Assembly (NCBI GenBank): GCA_036006525.1
Contig: DASYPP010000058.1
Span: forward strand, 1-44,711
Origin: DASYPP01 sp036006525
GTDB lineage: Bacteria > Gemmatimonadota > Gemmatimonadetes > Gemmatimonadales > GWC2-71-9
Length of the DNA: 44,711 bases
Reading direction: 5' to 3'
Shown here: one piece after another, positions 16,068-23,251 of the stretch
How the letters are laid out: each line of letters begins with the position of its first letter
Numbering within the stretch: the first letter of the stretch is position 1
Translations under genes and position numbers: made by a program
The notes under the pieces: model-generated
Databases searched by the model: none
What the model saw: only the letters and a program-made list of their open reading frames with translations
What the model was told of the DNA's origin: nothing

Positions 16068-17324
16068 TTATTTCGCGCAGGCGGCCGCGCGCTCCAGCAG
16101 CAGGGTGCGCTCTCGGGTGTTCTGGGTGAGCGACGCGGCGCGCTCGAACTCCCGGCGCGCTTCCTGGTGTCGCCCCAGCTTGGAAAGGAGGTCGCCCCGC
16201 ACCGCGGGGAGGAGATGGTAGCCCTGGAGCGTCGGCTCCGATGCCAGCTCTTCGACGACTTCGAGGCCGGCCGCGGGGCCGTACATCATGGCCAGGGCCA
16301 CGGCGCGATTCAGTTCCACGACCGGCGACGGGACCAGCTGGGCCAGCCCGTCGTACAGCGCGACGATGCGGGTCCAATCGGTAGCCTCGGGGTTGGCGGC
16401 CCGGGCGTGACACGCGGCGATCGCCGCCTGCAGGGTGTAGGGTCCCAGCGTCCCGCCCAGCCCTTCTGCCCGTTGCAGCGCCGCCAGCCCTCGGCGGATG
16501 AGAAGATGATCCCATCGTGCCCGGTCCTGGTCGAGCAGCAGAACCGGCTCGCCGGTGGGCCCCACCCGCGCGGCCGAGCGCGAGGATTGAATTTCCATCA
16601 GCGCTACCAGCCCGTGAACCTCCGGCTCCTGCGGCGCCAGCTCGGCCAGGATCCGCCCCAGCCGGAGCGCGTCGGCGCACAGGGCCGGCCGCATCCAGTC
16701 ATCCCCCGCGGTCGCCGCGTAGCCTTCGTTGAAGACCAGGTAGATCACCTCGAGCACCGAGGCCAGCCGGGGGCCCAGCTCCGAGGGCCCGGGAACTTCG
16801 AAGGGCACCCGGGCTTCGGCCAGGGTGCGTTTGGCCCGGACGATCCGCTGGGCGACGGTCGAGGTCGGCACCAGGAACGCCCGGGCGATCTCCTCGGTTG
16901 TGAGGCCGCCCAGCAGGCGCAGGGTGAGGGCTACCCGGGCCTCGGTGGAGAGCACCGGGTGGCAGGCGGTGAAGATGAGGCGCAGGAGATCGTCGCCGAT
17001 GTTGTCGTCCAGGGCCTGGTCCAGATCCGGGACGGCCAGCTCCTGCTGGGCTTCGAGCTCGTACCCCAGCTGCTCGTGCTTGCGGGCGAGCAACGCCCGG
17101 CGGCGCAGCTGGTCGATGGCCCGATGCTTCGCGGTGGCCATGAGCCAGGCACCCGGGTTATCCGGGACGCCCGACTCCGGCCACCGCTCGATGGCGACGA
17201 GGAACGCATCCTGCGCCAGCTCCTCGGCGATCCCGACATCACCCACCAGGCGAGTGAGCCCCGCGATTATCCGGGCGGACTCGATCCTCCAGACCGCCTC
17301 GATCGCCCGGTGGGTGGTGGACAC
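16068..17324 (-). CDS. ECF42-type sigma factor with C-terminal TPR-like extension
   Basis: 418 residues, twice a normal ECF sigma. Region 2 is near residues 10-80 (VGDVGIAEELAQDAFLVAIE, GAWLMATAKHRAIDQLRRR). Region 4 follows (LRLLGGLTTEEIARAFLVPT, TVAQRIVRAKRTL). After residue 190 comes the helical domain of this group (VIYLVFNEGYAAT, ALCADALRLGRILAELAPQEPEVHGLVALM, YTLQAAIAACHARA), resembling TPRs. The GTG start overlaps the last base of the DGPF stop (TAGTG). The group is known for lying beside DGPF genes and lacking an anti-sigma factor; its C-terminal extension is thought to control activity. Confidence 0.92.
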   Translation of the reverse strand: MSTTHRAIEAVWRIESARIIAGLTRLVGDVGIAEELAQDAFLVAIERWPESGVPDNPGAWLMATAKHRAIDQLRRRALLARKHEQLGYELEAQQELAVPDLDQALDDNIGDDLLRLIFTACHPVLSTEARVALTLRLLGGLTTEEIARAFLVPTSTVAQRIVRAKRTLAEARVPFEVPGPSELGPRLASVLEVIYLVFNEGYAATAGDDWMRPALCADALRLGRILAELAPQEPEVHGLVALMEIQSSRSAARVGPTGEPVLLLDQDRARWDHLLIRRGLAALQRAEGLGGTLGPYTLQAAIAACHARAANPEATDWTRIVALYDGLAQLVPSPVVELNRAVALAMMYGPAAGLEVVEELASEPTLQGYHLLPAVRGDLLSKLGRHQEARREFERAASLTQNTRERTLLLERAAACAK

Positions 17325-17707
17325 TATGCCTTCGCCTCCTGCGCCGCGAAGTTCGGCTGCTCCATGATCTGGCGAATCTCGGCTTCACCCTCCCAGCCCG
17401 GCCAGTGCTCCCGGTGCAGCTCCATGAACACCCGGGTCATCGCGATCGCAGCTTCGCGGGAGGGGACCTCGTACACCGCGTAACCGCCGATGACTTCCTT
17501 GGCTTCGGAGAACGGTCCGTCGGTCACGCTCAGCTTTCCCCCGGCGACTTTCACCCGGGCCCCGTTGTCGGTGGGCGCCAGGCCGCCGACCTCGACCAGG
17601 GTGCCGGACCTGAACCCTTCCTCGCCCAGTTTGCCGATCGCATCCATCAGTTCCTGGGGCGGCATGCCGCACTTTTCGTTTGACTTCACCATCGACATGA
17701 ATCGCAT
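17324..17707 (-). CDS. YCII-related DGPF domain protein
   Basis: 127 residues. The signature VTDGPFSEAKEVIGGYAVYEV and the opening MRFMSMVKSNEK identify the DGPF branch of the YCII/dimeric alpha-beta barrel superfamily. A GGAG lies 9 bases before the ATG at 17707, which aligns with the start of its neighbour. It directly precedes the ECF42 gene with a 1-base overlap. DGPF proteins are the conserved partners of ECF42 sigma factors; their biochemical function is not established. Confidence 0.92.
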   Translation of the reverse strand: MRFMSMVKSNEKCGMPPQELMDAIGKLGEEGFRSGTLVEVGGLAPTDNGARVKVAGGKLSVTDGPFSEAKEVIGGYAVYEVPSREAAIAMTRVFMELHREHWPGWEGEAEIRQIMEQPNFAAQEAKA

Positions 17708-17762
17708 TGTCTTATCTCCACTGGTCAAGGTTGAGAATCAAGCGGAAGTACCCCACGTTCGA

Positions 17763-18185
17763 CTACTTGCGGTTACTCGTTTTCAGGTCAATCTCGCGGA
17801 ACTTGTCGATCGACTCGCTGGGCTCGAAGTCCTCCAGCTCGAACAATTGGCGCACCTCGATCTCGCCGACCTGGTCCTCGCCGAACGGCGCGGGAAAGCG
17901 GCGGGCCCACTCCATCCCCTCCTCCCTCGTCTTGACCTGGATGAGGGTGTAGCCGGCGATCAGCTCCTTGGTCTCGGAGAAGGGCCCGTCCACCACGGTC
18001 CGCTTGCCGCCGGAGTATCTGACCCGCCAGCCCCGGGAACTGGGATGCAGGCCGGTGGCATCGAGCAACACGCCGGCCTTCGCCAGGTCCTCGTGATACT
18101 TCGCCATGGCGGCGAGGAGCTTCTCCTCCGGCATCTTGCCCGCCTCGGTGTCCTGATTCGCCTTCACCATGATCATGAACCGCAT
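17763..18185 (-). CDS. YCII-related DGPF domain protein, second copy
   Basis: 140 residues. It shares the opening MRFMIMVKANQ and the motif VVDGPFSETKELIAGYTLIQV with the next gene, so the two are tandem paralogues. AAGGAG stands just upstream of the ATG. A promoter-like TGTCGA-N18-CGAC lies about 50 bases before the start, suggesting this gene opens the ECF42-driven transcript. It has a longer acidic tail (ELEDFEPSESIDKFREIDL) than its neighbour. Function unknown; likely dimeric. Confidence 0.92.
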   Translation of the reverse strand: MRFMIMVKANQDTEAGKMPEEKLLAAMAKYHEDLAKAGVLLDATGLHPSSRGWRVRYSGGKRTVVDGPFSETKELIAGYTLIQVKTREEGMEWARRFPAPFGEDQVGEIEVRQLFELEDFEPSESIDKFREIDLKTSNRK

Positions 18186-18235
18186 CGTCGGTCTCCTTCA
18201 CAATTTTGGGTGTCGTAGCTGCCCTGTATCTACAC

Positions 18236-18263
18236 GTCGAACAGGAGCAGGGAGAATCGACAT
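18236..18263 (-). promoter_or_regulatory. Candidate ECF42 promoter, TGTCGA-N18-CGAC
   Basis: On the minus strand TGTCGA occupies 18263-18258 and CGAC 18239-18236, 18 bases apart, about 50 bases upstream of the first DGPF gene. As I remember it, the ECF42 consensus is TGTCGA for -35 and CG[A/T]C for -10. This would make the cluster autoregulated. No second copy was seen upstream of the neighbouring genes. Confidence 0.6.
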
Positions 18264-18330
18264 CCGGTGGTTCAGTATGGGGGCCGGGGGTACAACGTGT
18301 TGTCGTGCCAGGTGTTACCGTGGACCGAGG

Positions 18331-18900
18331 TCAGGCCATGGGCGCGTAGGAAAGCAGGACATTCCCGTTGCCGAAAGCCCTGGAGGCGGTCAGCTTCAGG
18401 GCCAGCTTCTCCTTGATTCCGTCGAACATCGTCTTTCCTCTGCCCAGCACCACGGGCTTCACCACGATCTGGTACTGGTCGATCAACCCTGTCGGGGCCA
18501 ATTGGGCGACGATGCTGCCGCTACCCAGGATCGTGATGCCCGGTCCTGATGCCTGCTTCATCGTTCGGACTTCAGCGGCCAGGTCACCACCCTTGACCAG
18601 CCGGGTATTGGACCACGACGCCTTGTCCATGGTTCTTGAAAACACCACCTTCGGCATGCGATTCATTCCCTGGGCGATGACCGGATCATTCTTGAGAGCC
18701 AGCGGCGTCGGCCAGTAACCCGCCATCATCTCGTAGGTGACCCTCCCGAACAGCAATTCGCCTCCGGCGCTGGCATTGCCGGAGACGAACTCATCCCACT
18801 CCACATCTGGCTTGTCGCCATGGGCCCAGCTGAGGTCGCCGTTGGGGCCGGCAAAGTAGCCGTCCATCGTCACCGAGTTGAAAACCGCCAGGTTCCGCAT
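18331..18900 (-). CDS. Dihydrofolate reductase-like / RibD C-terminal domain protein
   Basis: 189 residues. RNLAVFNSVTMDGYFAGPNG opens the fold; LLFGRVTYEMMAGYWP, VVFSRTMDKASW and the NADPH-binding-like GPGITILGSGSIVAQL follow, ending with FDGIKEKLALKLTASRAFGNG. These match the stand-alone RibD-C/DHFR-like family, presumed NAD(P)H-dependent reductases of unknown substrate; such genes often accompany DGPF, VOC and ECF42 genes. GGAG precedes the ATG at 18900; a longer frame to 19038 lacks a ribosome site. Confidence 0.9.
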   Translation of the reverse strand: MRNLAVFNSVTMDGYFAGPNGDLSWAHGDKPDVEWDEFVSGNASAGGELLFGRVTYEMMAGYWPTPLALKNDPVIAQGMNRMPKVVFSRTMDKASWSNTRLVKGGDLAAEVRTMKQASGPGITILGSGSIVAQLAPTGLIDQYQIVVKPVVLGRGKTMFDGIKEKLALKLTASRAFGNGNVLLSYAPMA

Positions 18901-18937
18901 TGCTCCACTCCGTACCTGCGTTCCGTTCCGTCCAGTT

Positions 18938-19852
18938 TCAATTGATGGCGACGGGTTCGGGGCGCTGGCGCAGCGCATTGAAGACGGTCCCCGGTACCCG
19001 CAGCCGATCGTCCGCTTCGTACAGTCCCCGCAATTCATCGAAAGCCGGATCGGGTGAGCGGGTCAGCTGGGCGACCCGGTCGTAAAACGCCAGCCGATTC
19101 TCCTGCAATGAATCCTCGGGGCGGGGCATGGCGCCCCACACGTCCCACGGCAACATCTCCATCTTGTCCAATGCTGCCAGGTCGCGAATGAGCTCGCCGG
19201 CGATGAACCAGACACCGCGCTGCTCACCGACGAAAATGCCGAACTTCGAGGGATCCGAGGCACCGGCCCGATATTTTGTCCACGCGTCGCCCGCGACCAG
19301 GAAACGGTCCCGGGGAACGTCGAGGATATTGTGATCGATCTTGAGCCTGGCTTGCCAGACCTCGTCAAACTGGGGGTCGACCAGGACCCAGCGGGACTCC
19401 GCGGCGTTCCAATACTCGCAGACGGTATGTTCCTCGAAAAAGCCCGGATTGAAATATGATCCGAAACCGTAGCGGGCCCGCGCCGGAGTCCCCTTGGCGC
19501 GCAACAGGCCGACCATGAGGGAAGAGAAATGCTGGCATACGCCGACCAGCCGCCGTTCGGGTCGCCGGCGAAGAGCGAGCGACTTGGCATCGAGCGCCAG
19601 GATGCGGTCCAGCATTTCCTCCACCGAACGAAGGTGGCTCTCGGCCCTCCGCTCCTCGGGGACCTGGAATCCGTAGGCCGAGGCCATGTACTCATGAATC
19701 GCGACCCCCTGCACGATATGGACGATCTCGGCCACGTCCCCCGGCACAGCATCGAAGAGCAGGGCATAGCGGCCGCCGGTCGTCAACGGCCCGGGATGGG
19801 TGTAGAAGTCGAGCAGGTCGTCCCGGCCCTGGTCGGTGTCGGTCCGGATCAT
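18938..19852 (-). CDS. Transglutaminase-like superfamily protein
   Basis: 304 residues. The catalytic triad is readable: Cys106 in VGVCQHFSSLMVGLLRAKG, His142 in EEHTVCEYW and Asp159 in WVLVDPQFDE. The layout is that of the transglutaminase core superfamily, whose bacterial members act as proteases or amidases or have unknown activity. There is no signal peptide, so it is probably cytosolic. GGGAGG precedes the ATG. It begins 15 bases after the VOC stop and ends 37 bases before the reductase-like gene, consistent with one transcript. Confidence 0.88.
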   Translation of the reverse strand: MIRTDTDQGRDDLLDFYTHPGPLTTGGRYALLFDAVPGDVAEIVHIVQGVAIHEYMASAYGFQVPEERRAESHLRSVEEMLDRILALDAKSLALRRRPERRLVGVCQHFSSLMVGLLRAKGTPARARYGFGSYFNPGFFEEHTVCEYWNAAESRWVLVDPQFDEVWQARLKIDHNILDVPRDRFLVAGDAWTKYRAGASDPSKFGIFVGEQRGVWFIAGELIRDLAALDKMEMLPWDVWGAMPRPEDSLQENRLAFYDRVAQLTRSPDPAFDELRGLYEADDRLRVPGTVFNALRQRPEPVAIN

Positions 19853-19867
19853 GGCACTATCCTCCCT

Positions 19868-20299
19868 TCACCGATTAGAGGCGGCGTCCGAGGTTGCGTT
19901 CACCTGGTGGTCCTGGGAAACGTCCATCCGGTTGATGAGGCTGAGAATGTTCCCGTCGGGGTCCTTGAACCACGCGTTCCGGATCGGACCGCTCACGTGC
20001 ACATCGCCCACCCGCCTGGTCTGCGGCATATCGTAATGCTCGAAACCAACGCCTCGCTCCTTCAGGTCCCGCACCACGGCTTCCACGTCCCCCACTTCCC
20101 AGGTGACCGCGGTCGCGCGGTTGGTGCCCGCGAACTGCGACACATATACCGCGATCTTCGAATTGCCAGTCTGGTATACCTGGACCTCGGATGATTGCGG
20201 CGCCGACGGGGTCAGGCCGAGCACGTTTTCATAGAACTTCCGGGCGCGGCCGAGGTCCTTCACGGCGATCATGGCCGTCGCGTCATTGTGGGCCAGCAT
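19868..20299 (-). CDS. VOC (glyoxalase/bleomycin resistance/dioxygenase) family protein
   Basis: 143 residues, one VOC domain with two beta-alpha-beta-beta-beta modules: TAMIAVKDLGRARKFYENVL in the first, TWEVGDVEAVVRDLKERGV then AWFKDPDGNILSLIN in the second. VOC proteins bind a metal and act on small ketones, epoxides or drugs. Ligand residues are not obvious by eye. GGAGG precedes the ATG. First gene of a six-gene co-directional cluster. Confidence 0.9.
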   Translation of the reverse strand: MLAHNDATAMIAVKDLGRARKFYENVLGLTPSAPQSSEVQVYQTGNSKIAVYVSQFAGTNRATAVTWEVGDVEAVVRDLKERGVGFEHYDMPQTRRVGDVHVSGPIRNAWFKDPDGNILSLINRMDVSQDHQVNATSDAASNR

Positions 20300-20510
20300 G
20301 GGATCCTCCGTTTCATATGTGAATCAGCCCGGGACAGAATTCACCGGCATTTCCAGCCTAGTCCCGGATTGTCTCTTCGGCTGTGCGGTAACTCACCATG
20401 TTTCGATGTTGTTTCCCGGTGATCGAGCCGGGAAGACCATCGTCTCGGGCGCTCGGTCTTGCAGGGGCAGGTTATTTTGCGTGCAATCACGTCCCCCACG
20501 CGAGGGCACC

Positions 20511-21008
20511 ATGAACGGTTCCGTTTCACGTCTCGGCATCAAGCCCCTCGTCCCCGGAGAAGTAGGCCTCCCCAAGCACGCGGTTCCCCTGCTCAAGGTG
20601 GGCGTGAACGGTGCCGAGGGCGACTACAACCACTACCGGGCCACCGAGCTGCATGGCGACGCCGACCAGGCCCTCCTGCTGGTGACCGAAGACCTGTTGG
20701 CGCAACTCAACGCGGCGGGTTGGCCGGTGCAGCCGGGCGACCTGGGCGAGAACCTGACGTTGCGCGGCGTCCCCGAGGTGAACCTGCAGCCTGGCGTGCG
20801 CCTCGCGATAGGCGCCATTGGTATCGAGGTAACCAGGCCGTGCGGTCCCTGCAAGAACCTCTATGCGCTCCCCTATGTCGGGAGGGAAAGAGGGCCGGCC
20901 TTCCTGAAGGCCACCGTGGGACGCCGGGGCTGGTATGCCAGGGTGCTCAACGAGGGAGAACTCCGGACCGGCGCCGGGGTTGAGATCAGACCGCCGGCGG
21001 CAGGATGA
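20511..21008 (+). CDS. MOSC domain protein
   Basis: 165 residues. GDLGENLTLRGV and VTRPCGPCKNL, with Cys111 and Cys114, are characteristic of the MOSC domain found at the end of molybdenum cofactor sulfurases and in YiiM-type proteins that handle molybdenum cofactor-dependent reduction of N-hydroxylated compounds. GAGG stands before the ATG; a longer frame to 20271 lacks support. Its TGA overlaps the next ATG (ATGA), coupling it to a PhzF enzyme. Confidence 0.9.
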   Translation: MNGSVSRLGIKPLVPGEVGLPKHAVPLLKVGVNGAEGDYNHYRATELHGDADQALLLVTEDLLAQLNAAGWPVQPGDLGENLTLRGVPEVNLQPGVRLAIGAIGIEVTRPCGPCKNLYALPYVGRERGPAFLKATVGRRGWYARVLNEGELRTGAGVEIRPPAAG

Positions 21009-21904
21009 AATACCGCTTCTGCGTCTGCGACGTCTTCACCGACACCCGGTTCGGCGGTAATCCGCTCGCTGTGCTACCCGAGGCGTCGGGACTCTCGGAC
21101 CGGCAGATGCAGCAGGTGGCCATGGAGTTCGGGTTTTCCGAGTCCACGTTTGTACTCCCGCCGGAAGCGGGGAACACGCGCCGAGTCCGGATCTTCACGC
21201 CCAGCAGGGAAATTCCCTTCGCCGGCCATCCCAACGTCGGGACAGCATTCGTGCTGGCGACGACGGGCGGGTTCGGTCCCCTTGGGTCAACCCTCACCGT
21301 CACCTTTGAGGAAAAGGCCGGATTGGTGCCGATTGTTATTCAGAAACGAGACGGGAATCTCTGGTGTGAGCTCCAGGCACCGGAGCGCCTCTCGGTGGGC
21401 AAGGCCATTTCGGAACGGATACTGGCCTCGGCAGTGGCGCTCCATTCGGAGGACGTCCTCACCACGGCGCACGAGCCCCTGGTGGCTTCGGCGGGACTGC
21501 CATTCGTCATCGCGGAACTGCGAGATCTCGATGCGCTGGCTCGGGCGAGGCCAAACATGGACGGGTTCGACGCGCTGGAGGCCCTGGCAGTGCCGCCGGA
21601 CGTGCTCCTCTATGTCAGGATGACGGAAGCGTCGCCGTTACCCATTCGGGCCCGCATGTTTGCGCCGGGAGACCGGGTGGCCGAAGATCCCGCTACCGGA
21701 AGCGCGAACTGCGCATTGGCGGGGTTGCTCAGCCACCTCGACCCGGCGAACGACGGCGACTTCTCTTTCCAGATCACCCAGGGCGTGGAGATGGGCCGCC
21801 CCAGTCTGCTGGAAGCGCGGACCGAAAAGCGGGGTGGTGAGGTGGTGGGGGTGTGGATCGGCGGGACCAGCGTCATGGTAAGCGAAGGGTGGATCGAGGT
21901 CTAG
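21005..21904 (+). CDS. PhzF family epimerase/isomerase
   Basis: 299 residues. Glu46 in FGFSESTFVLPP aligns with the catalytic Glu of PhzF. FAGHPNVGTAFVLA and EDPATGSANCALAGLLSHL are the paired motifs of the two diaminopimelate-epimerase-like halves. PhzF itself isomerises dihydro-hydroxyanthranilate in phenazine synthesis, but no other phenazine gene is near, so this is one of the many stand-alone homologues. Coupled to the MOSC gene by a 4-base overlap. Confidence 0.9.
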   Translation: MKYRFCVCDVFTDTRFGGNPLAVLPEASGLSDRQMQQVAMEFGFSESTFVLPPEAGNTRRVRIFTPSREIPFAGHPNVGTAFVLATTGGFGPLGSTLTVTFEEKAGLVPIVIQKRDGNLWCELQAPERLSVGKAISERILASAVALHSEDVLTTAHEPLVASAGLPFVIAELRDLDALARARPNMDGFDALEALAVPPDVLLYVRMTEASPLPIRARMFAPGDRVAEDPATGSANCALAGLLSHLDPANDGDFSFQITQGVEMGRPSLLEARTEKRGGEVVGVWIGGTSVMVSEGWIEV

Positions 21905-21957
21905 AATTGGCCTGTTCGCGGGAGGAGACATTGGCAGGGTGCGAGCCGATGGCTCCC

Positions 21958-21986
21958 TTTACATACCGACAGGTATGTACTAGAAT
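21958..21986 (+). promoter_or_regulatory. Sigma-70-type promoter with a palindromic operator in its spacer
   Basis: TTTACA at 21958-21963, a 17-base spacer, and TAGAAT at 21981-21986 form a good promoter. The perfect palindrome TACATACC-GACA-GGTATGTA (21960-21979) fills the spacer and overlaps the -35 box, so a bound repressor would block polymerase. The TetR gene starts 88 bases downstream. Confidence 0.75.
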
Positions 21987-22035
21987 GCGGTGCGGCGTCG
22001 AGATGTACAGGCTGAAAAGCCCGCCCATTGATTGT

Positions 22036-22055
22036 TACATACCGCGAGGTATGAA
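22036..22055 (+). promoter_or_regulatory. Second TetR operator copy before the ribosome site
   Basis: TACATACC-GCGA-GGTATGAA repeats the upstream operator (same half-sites, same 4-base spacing, one half-site mismatch). It ends four bases before the strong Shine-Dalgarno GGGAGGGGAG that precedes the TetR GTG start. The pair suggests autoregulation by the adjacent TetR protein. Confidence 0.7.
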
Positions 22056-22073
22056 GTCGGGAGGGGAGTTCTG

Positions 22074-22706
22074 GTGCCAAAAAGGCCCTTGAAAAGACGG
22101 CTGCGCGAGCCTAGTATCACCCGGGAGAAGCTGTTGCAGGCCGGGTTCATCGAGATGCACCTGAATGGATTCCAGGCTGCGAGCCTGGACACCATCCTGG
22201 CCCGGGCGGAGATGACCAAGGGTGCCTTGTATCATCACTTCCCGGACAAGGCGGCGTTGGGACTCGCGGTAGTGGACGAGGTGGTGAGGGGATTCCTGCT
22301 GGAGCGATGGTTGGGCCCGCTCGAGGAGTCGGGGGGAGACCCACTGGCGGCCATCCAACGCGCGCTCCAGCAGCGGGCCGACAGTGTCAGCGCCGAGGAA
22401 GTAGAGTTGGGCTGCCCACTCAATAACCTGGCCCAGGAGATGTCTCCCCTGGATGAGCGATTTCGCCGTCGGATCAACGCCACGCTGGATGCCTGGACCG
22501 ACGGGCTTGCGGCGGTATTGGAGCGGGGCCAGAAGGGCGGCAGCGTTCGCCCGGACGTCGACCCGCGGAGGATCGCCTCCTTCATAGTTTCGTCGGTAGA
22601 GGGTTCCTACGGGATGGCCAAGGGGGCCAAGAGTACCCGGCTGTTTCGGTCCAATCTGGGGGTATTGATCGGGTTCCTGGAGACCCTTCGGGTTCGGTCG
22701 GCTTGA
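22074..22706 (+). CDS. TetR/AcrR family transcriptional regulator
   Basis: 210 residues. The N-terminal helix-turn-helix reads REKLLQAGFIEMHLNGFQAA then EMTKGALYHHFPDKAALGLA, the classic TetR recognition helix (KGALYHHF). The ligand domain contains CPLNNLAQEMSPLDERFRRR, a variant common in regulators of fatty-acid-like or xenobiotic response. A GTG start at 22074 is preferred because GGGAGGGG lies 8 bases upstream; an ATG at 22032 would overlap the second operator. Its TGA sits inside the -35 box of the ArsR gene. Two copies of TACATACCNNNNGGTATGTA upstream suggest it represses itself. Confidence 0.88.
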   Translation: MPKRPLKRRLREPSITREKLLQAGFIEMHLNGFQAASLDTILARAEMTKGALYHHFPDKAALGLAVVDEVVRGFLLERWLGPLEESGGDPLAAIQRALQQRADSVSAEEVELGCPLNNLAQEMSPLDERFRRRINATLDAWTDGLAAVLERGQKGGSVRPDVDPRRIASFIVSSVEGSYGMAKGAKSTRLFRSNLGVLIGFLETLRVRSA

Positions 22707-22737
22707 CAAGGGAGGGCAGTTTGATGATTATCAAACT
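22703..22737 (+). promoter_or_regulatory. ArsR gene promoter and overlapping operator, leaderless start
   Basis: TTGACA (22703-22708), 17-base spacer, GATTAT (22726-22731). Transcription should start near 22738, the A of the ATG, and no ribosome site precedes that ATG, so the mRNA may be leaderless. The palindrome AGTTTGATGA|TTATCAAACT (22718-22737, one mismatch) covers the -10 box up to the start codon. Confidence 0.7.
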
Positions 22738-23049
22738 ATGTCCACTCGAGCTCAGACTCCGGCAACCCTCACGACCAGGCAGTTCGACCTGGTAGCCAAG
22801 GCGCTGTCCGATCCGCGACGAATGGCGCTGCTGGAAGCCATCGGCAGTGCCCGGCAGTATCCCTGCCAGCGACTATGCGAGATGTTCCCGGTATCGAAAG
22901 GGACCATTTCTCACCATATGAAGGAGCTTTTGCGCGCCGAACTGATCACGGCAAAGCGGGATGGACAATACATCAACTATGAAGTCTGCCGGGAGACGCT
23001 CAACGCCTATACCAACGAGTTGATGCGGCGACTTGGCGGCGAGGCCTGA
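22738..23049 (+). CDS. ArsR-family winged-helix repressor
   Basis: 103 residues. KALSDPRRMALLEAIGSA opens the winged helix and FPVSKGTISHHMKELLRAEL is the recognition helix. There is no ELCVCDL metal site, but Cys43 and Cys47 (YPCQRLCEMF) lie where ArsR family members often place metal or redox cysteines, with a third at Cys84. A near-identical palindrome lies upstream of this gene and again upstream of the RND operon, so it probably represses both. The inducer is unknown. No ribosome site precedes the ATG. Confidence 0.9.
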   Translation: MSTRAQTPATLTTRQFDLVAKALSDPRRMALLEAIGSARQYPCQRLCEMFPVSKGTISHHMKELLRAELITAKRDGQYINYEVCRETLNAYTNELMRRLGGEA

Positions 23050-23087
23050 CGCAGAGATAACGGGTGGGATCTTTTTTTTGAGATATG

Positions 23088-23107
23088 TGTTCGATGGTTA
23101 TCGAACT
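23088..23107 (+). promoter_or_regulatory. Second ArsR operator, upstream of the RND efflux operon
   Basis: TGTTCGATGG|TTATCGAACT matches the first operator at 16 of 20 bases with the same symmetry (GTTYGAT-4-ATCRAAC). It follows a run of eight T at 23072-23079. A -10-like TACGAT is at 23112-23117, but no convincing -35 was found. Confidence 0.65.
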
Positions 23108-23251
23108 GTAATACGATTGTGACATTTGTGACTAGCCGAGGACCGATGTCGATTTGGCCGACCGCCAAACGACGATGGAGCAGGAGATCGATCGCACGAA
23201 AGCCGGGGCAACCTGAAATCACATCAAGACGCGTCGAGGAGGTCGAAAGGT

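Noticed and set aside
21005..21904. Phenazine biosynthesis locus
   Set aside because: Only a PhzF homologue is present; no other phz gene lies nearby.
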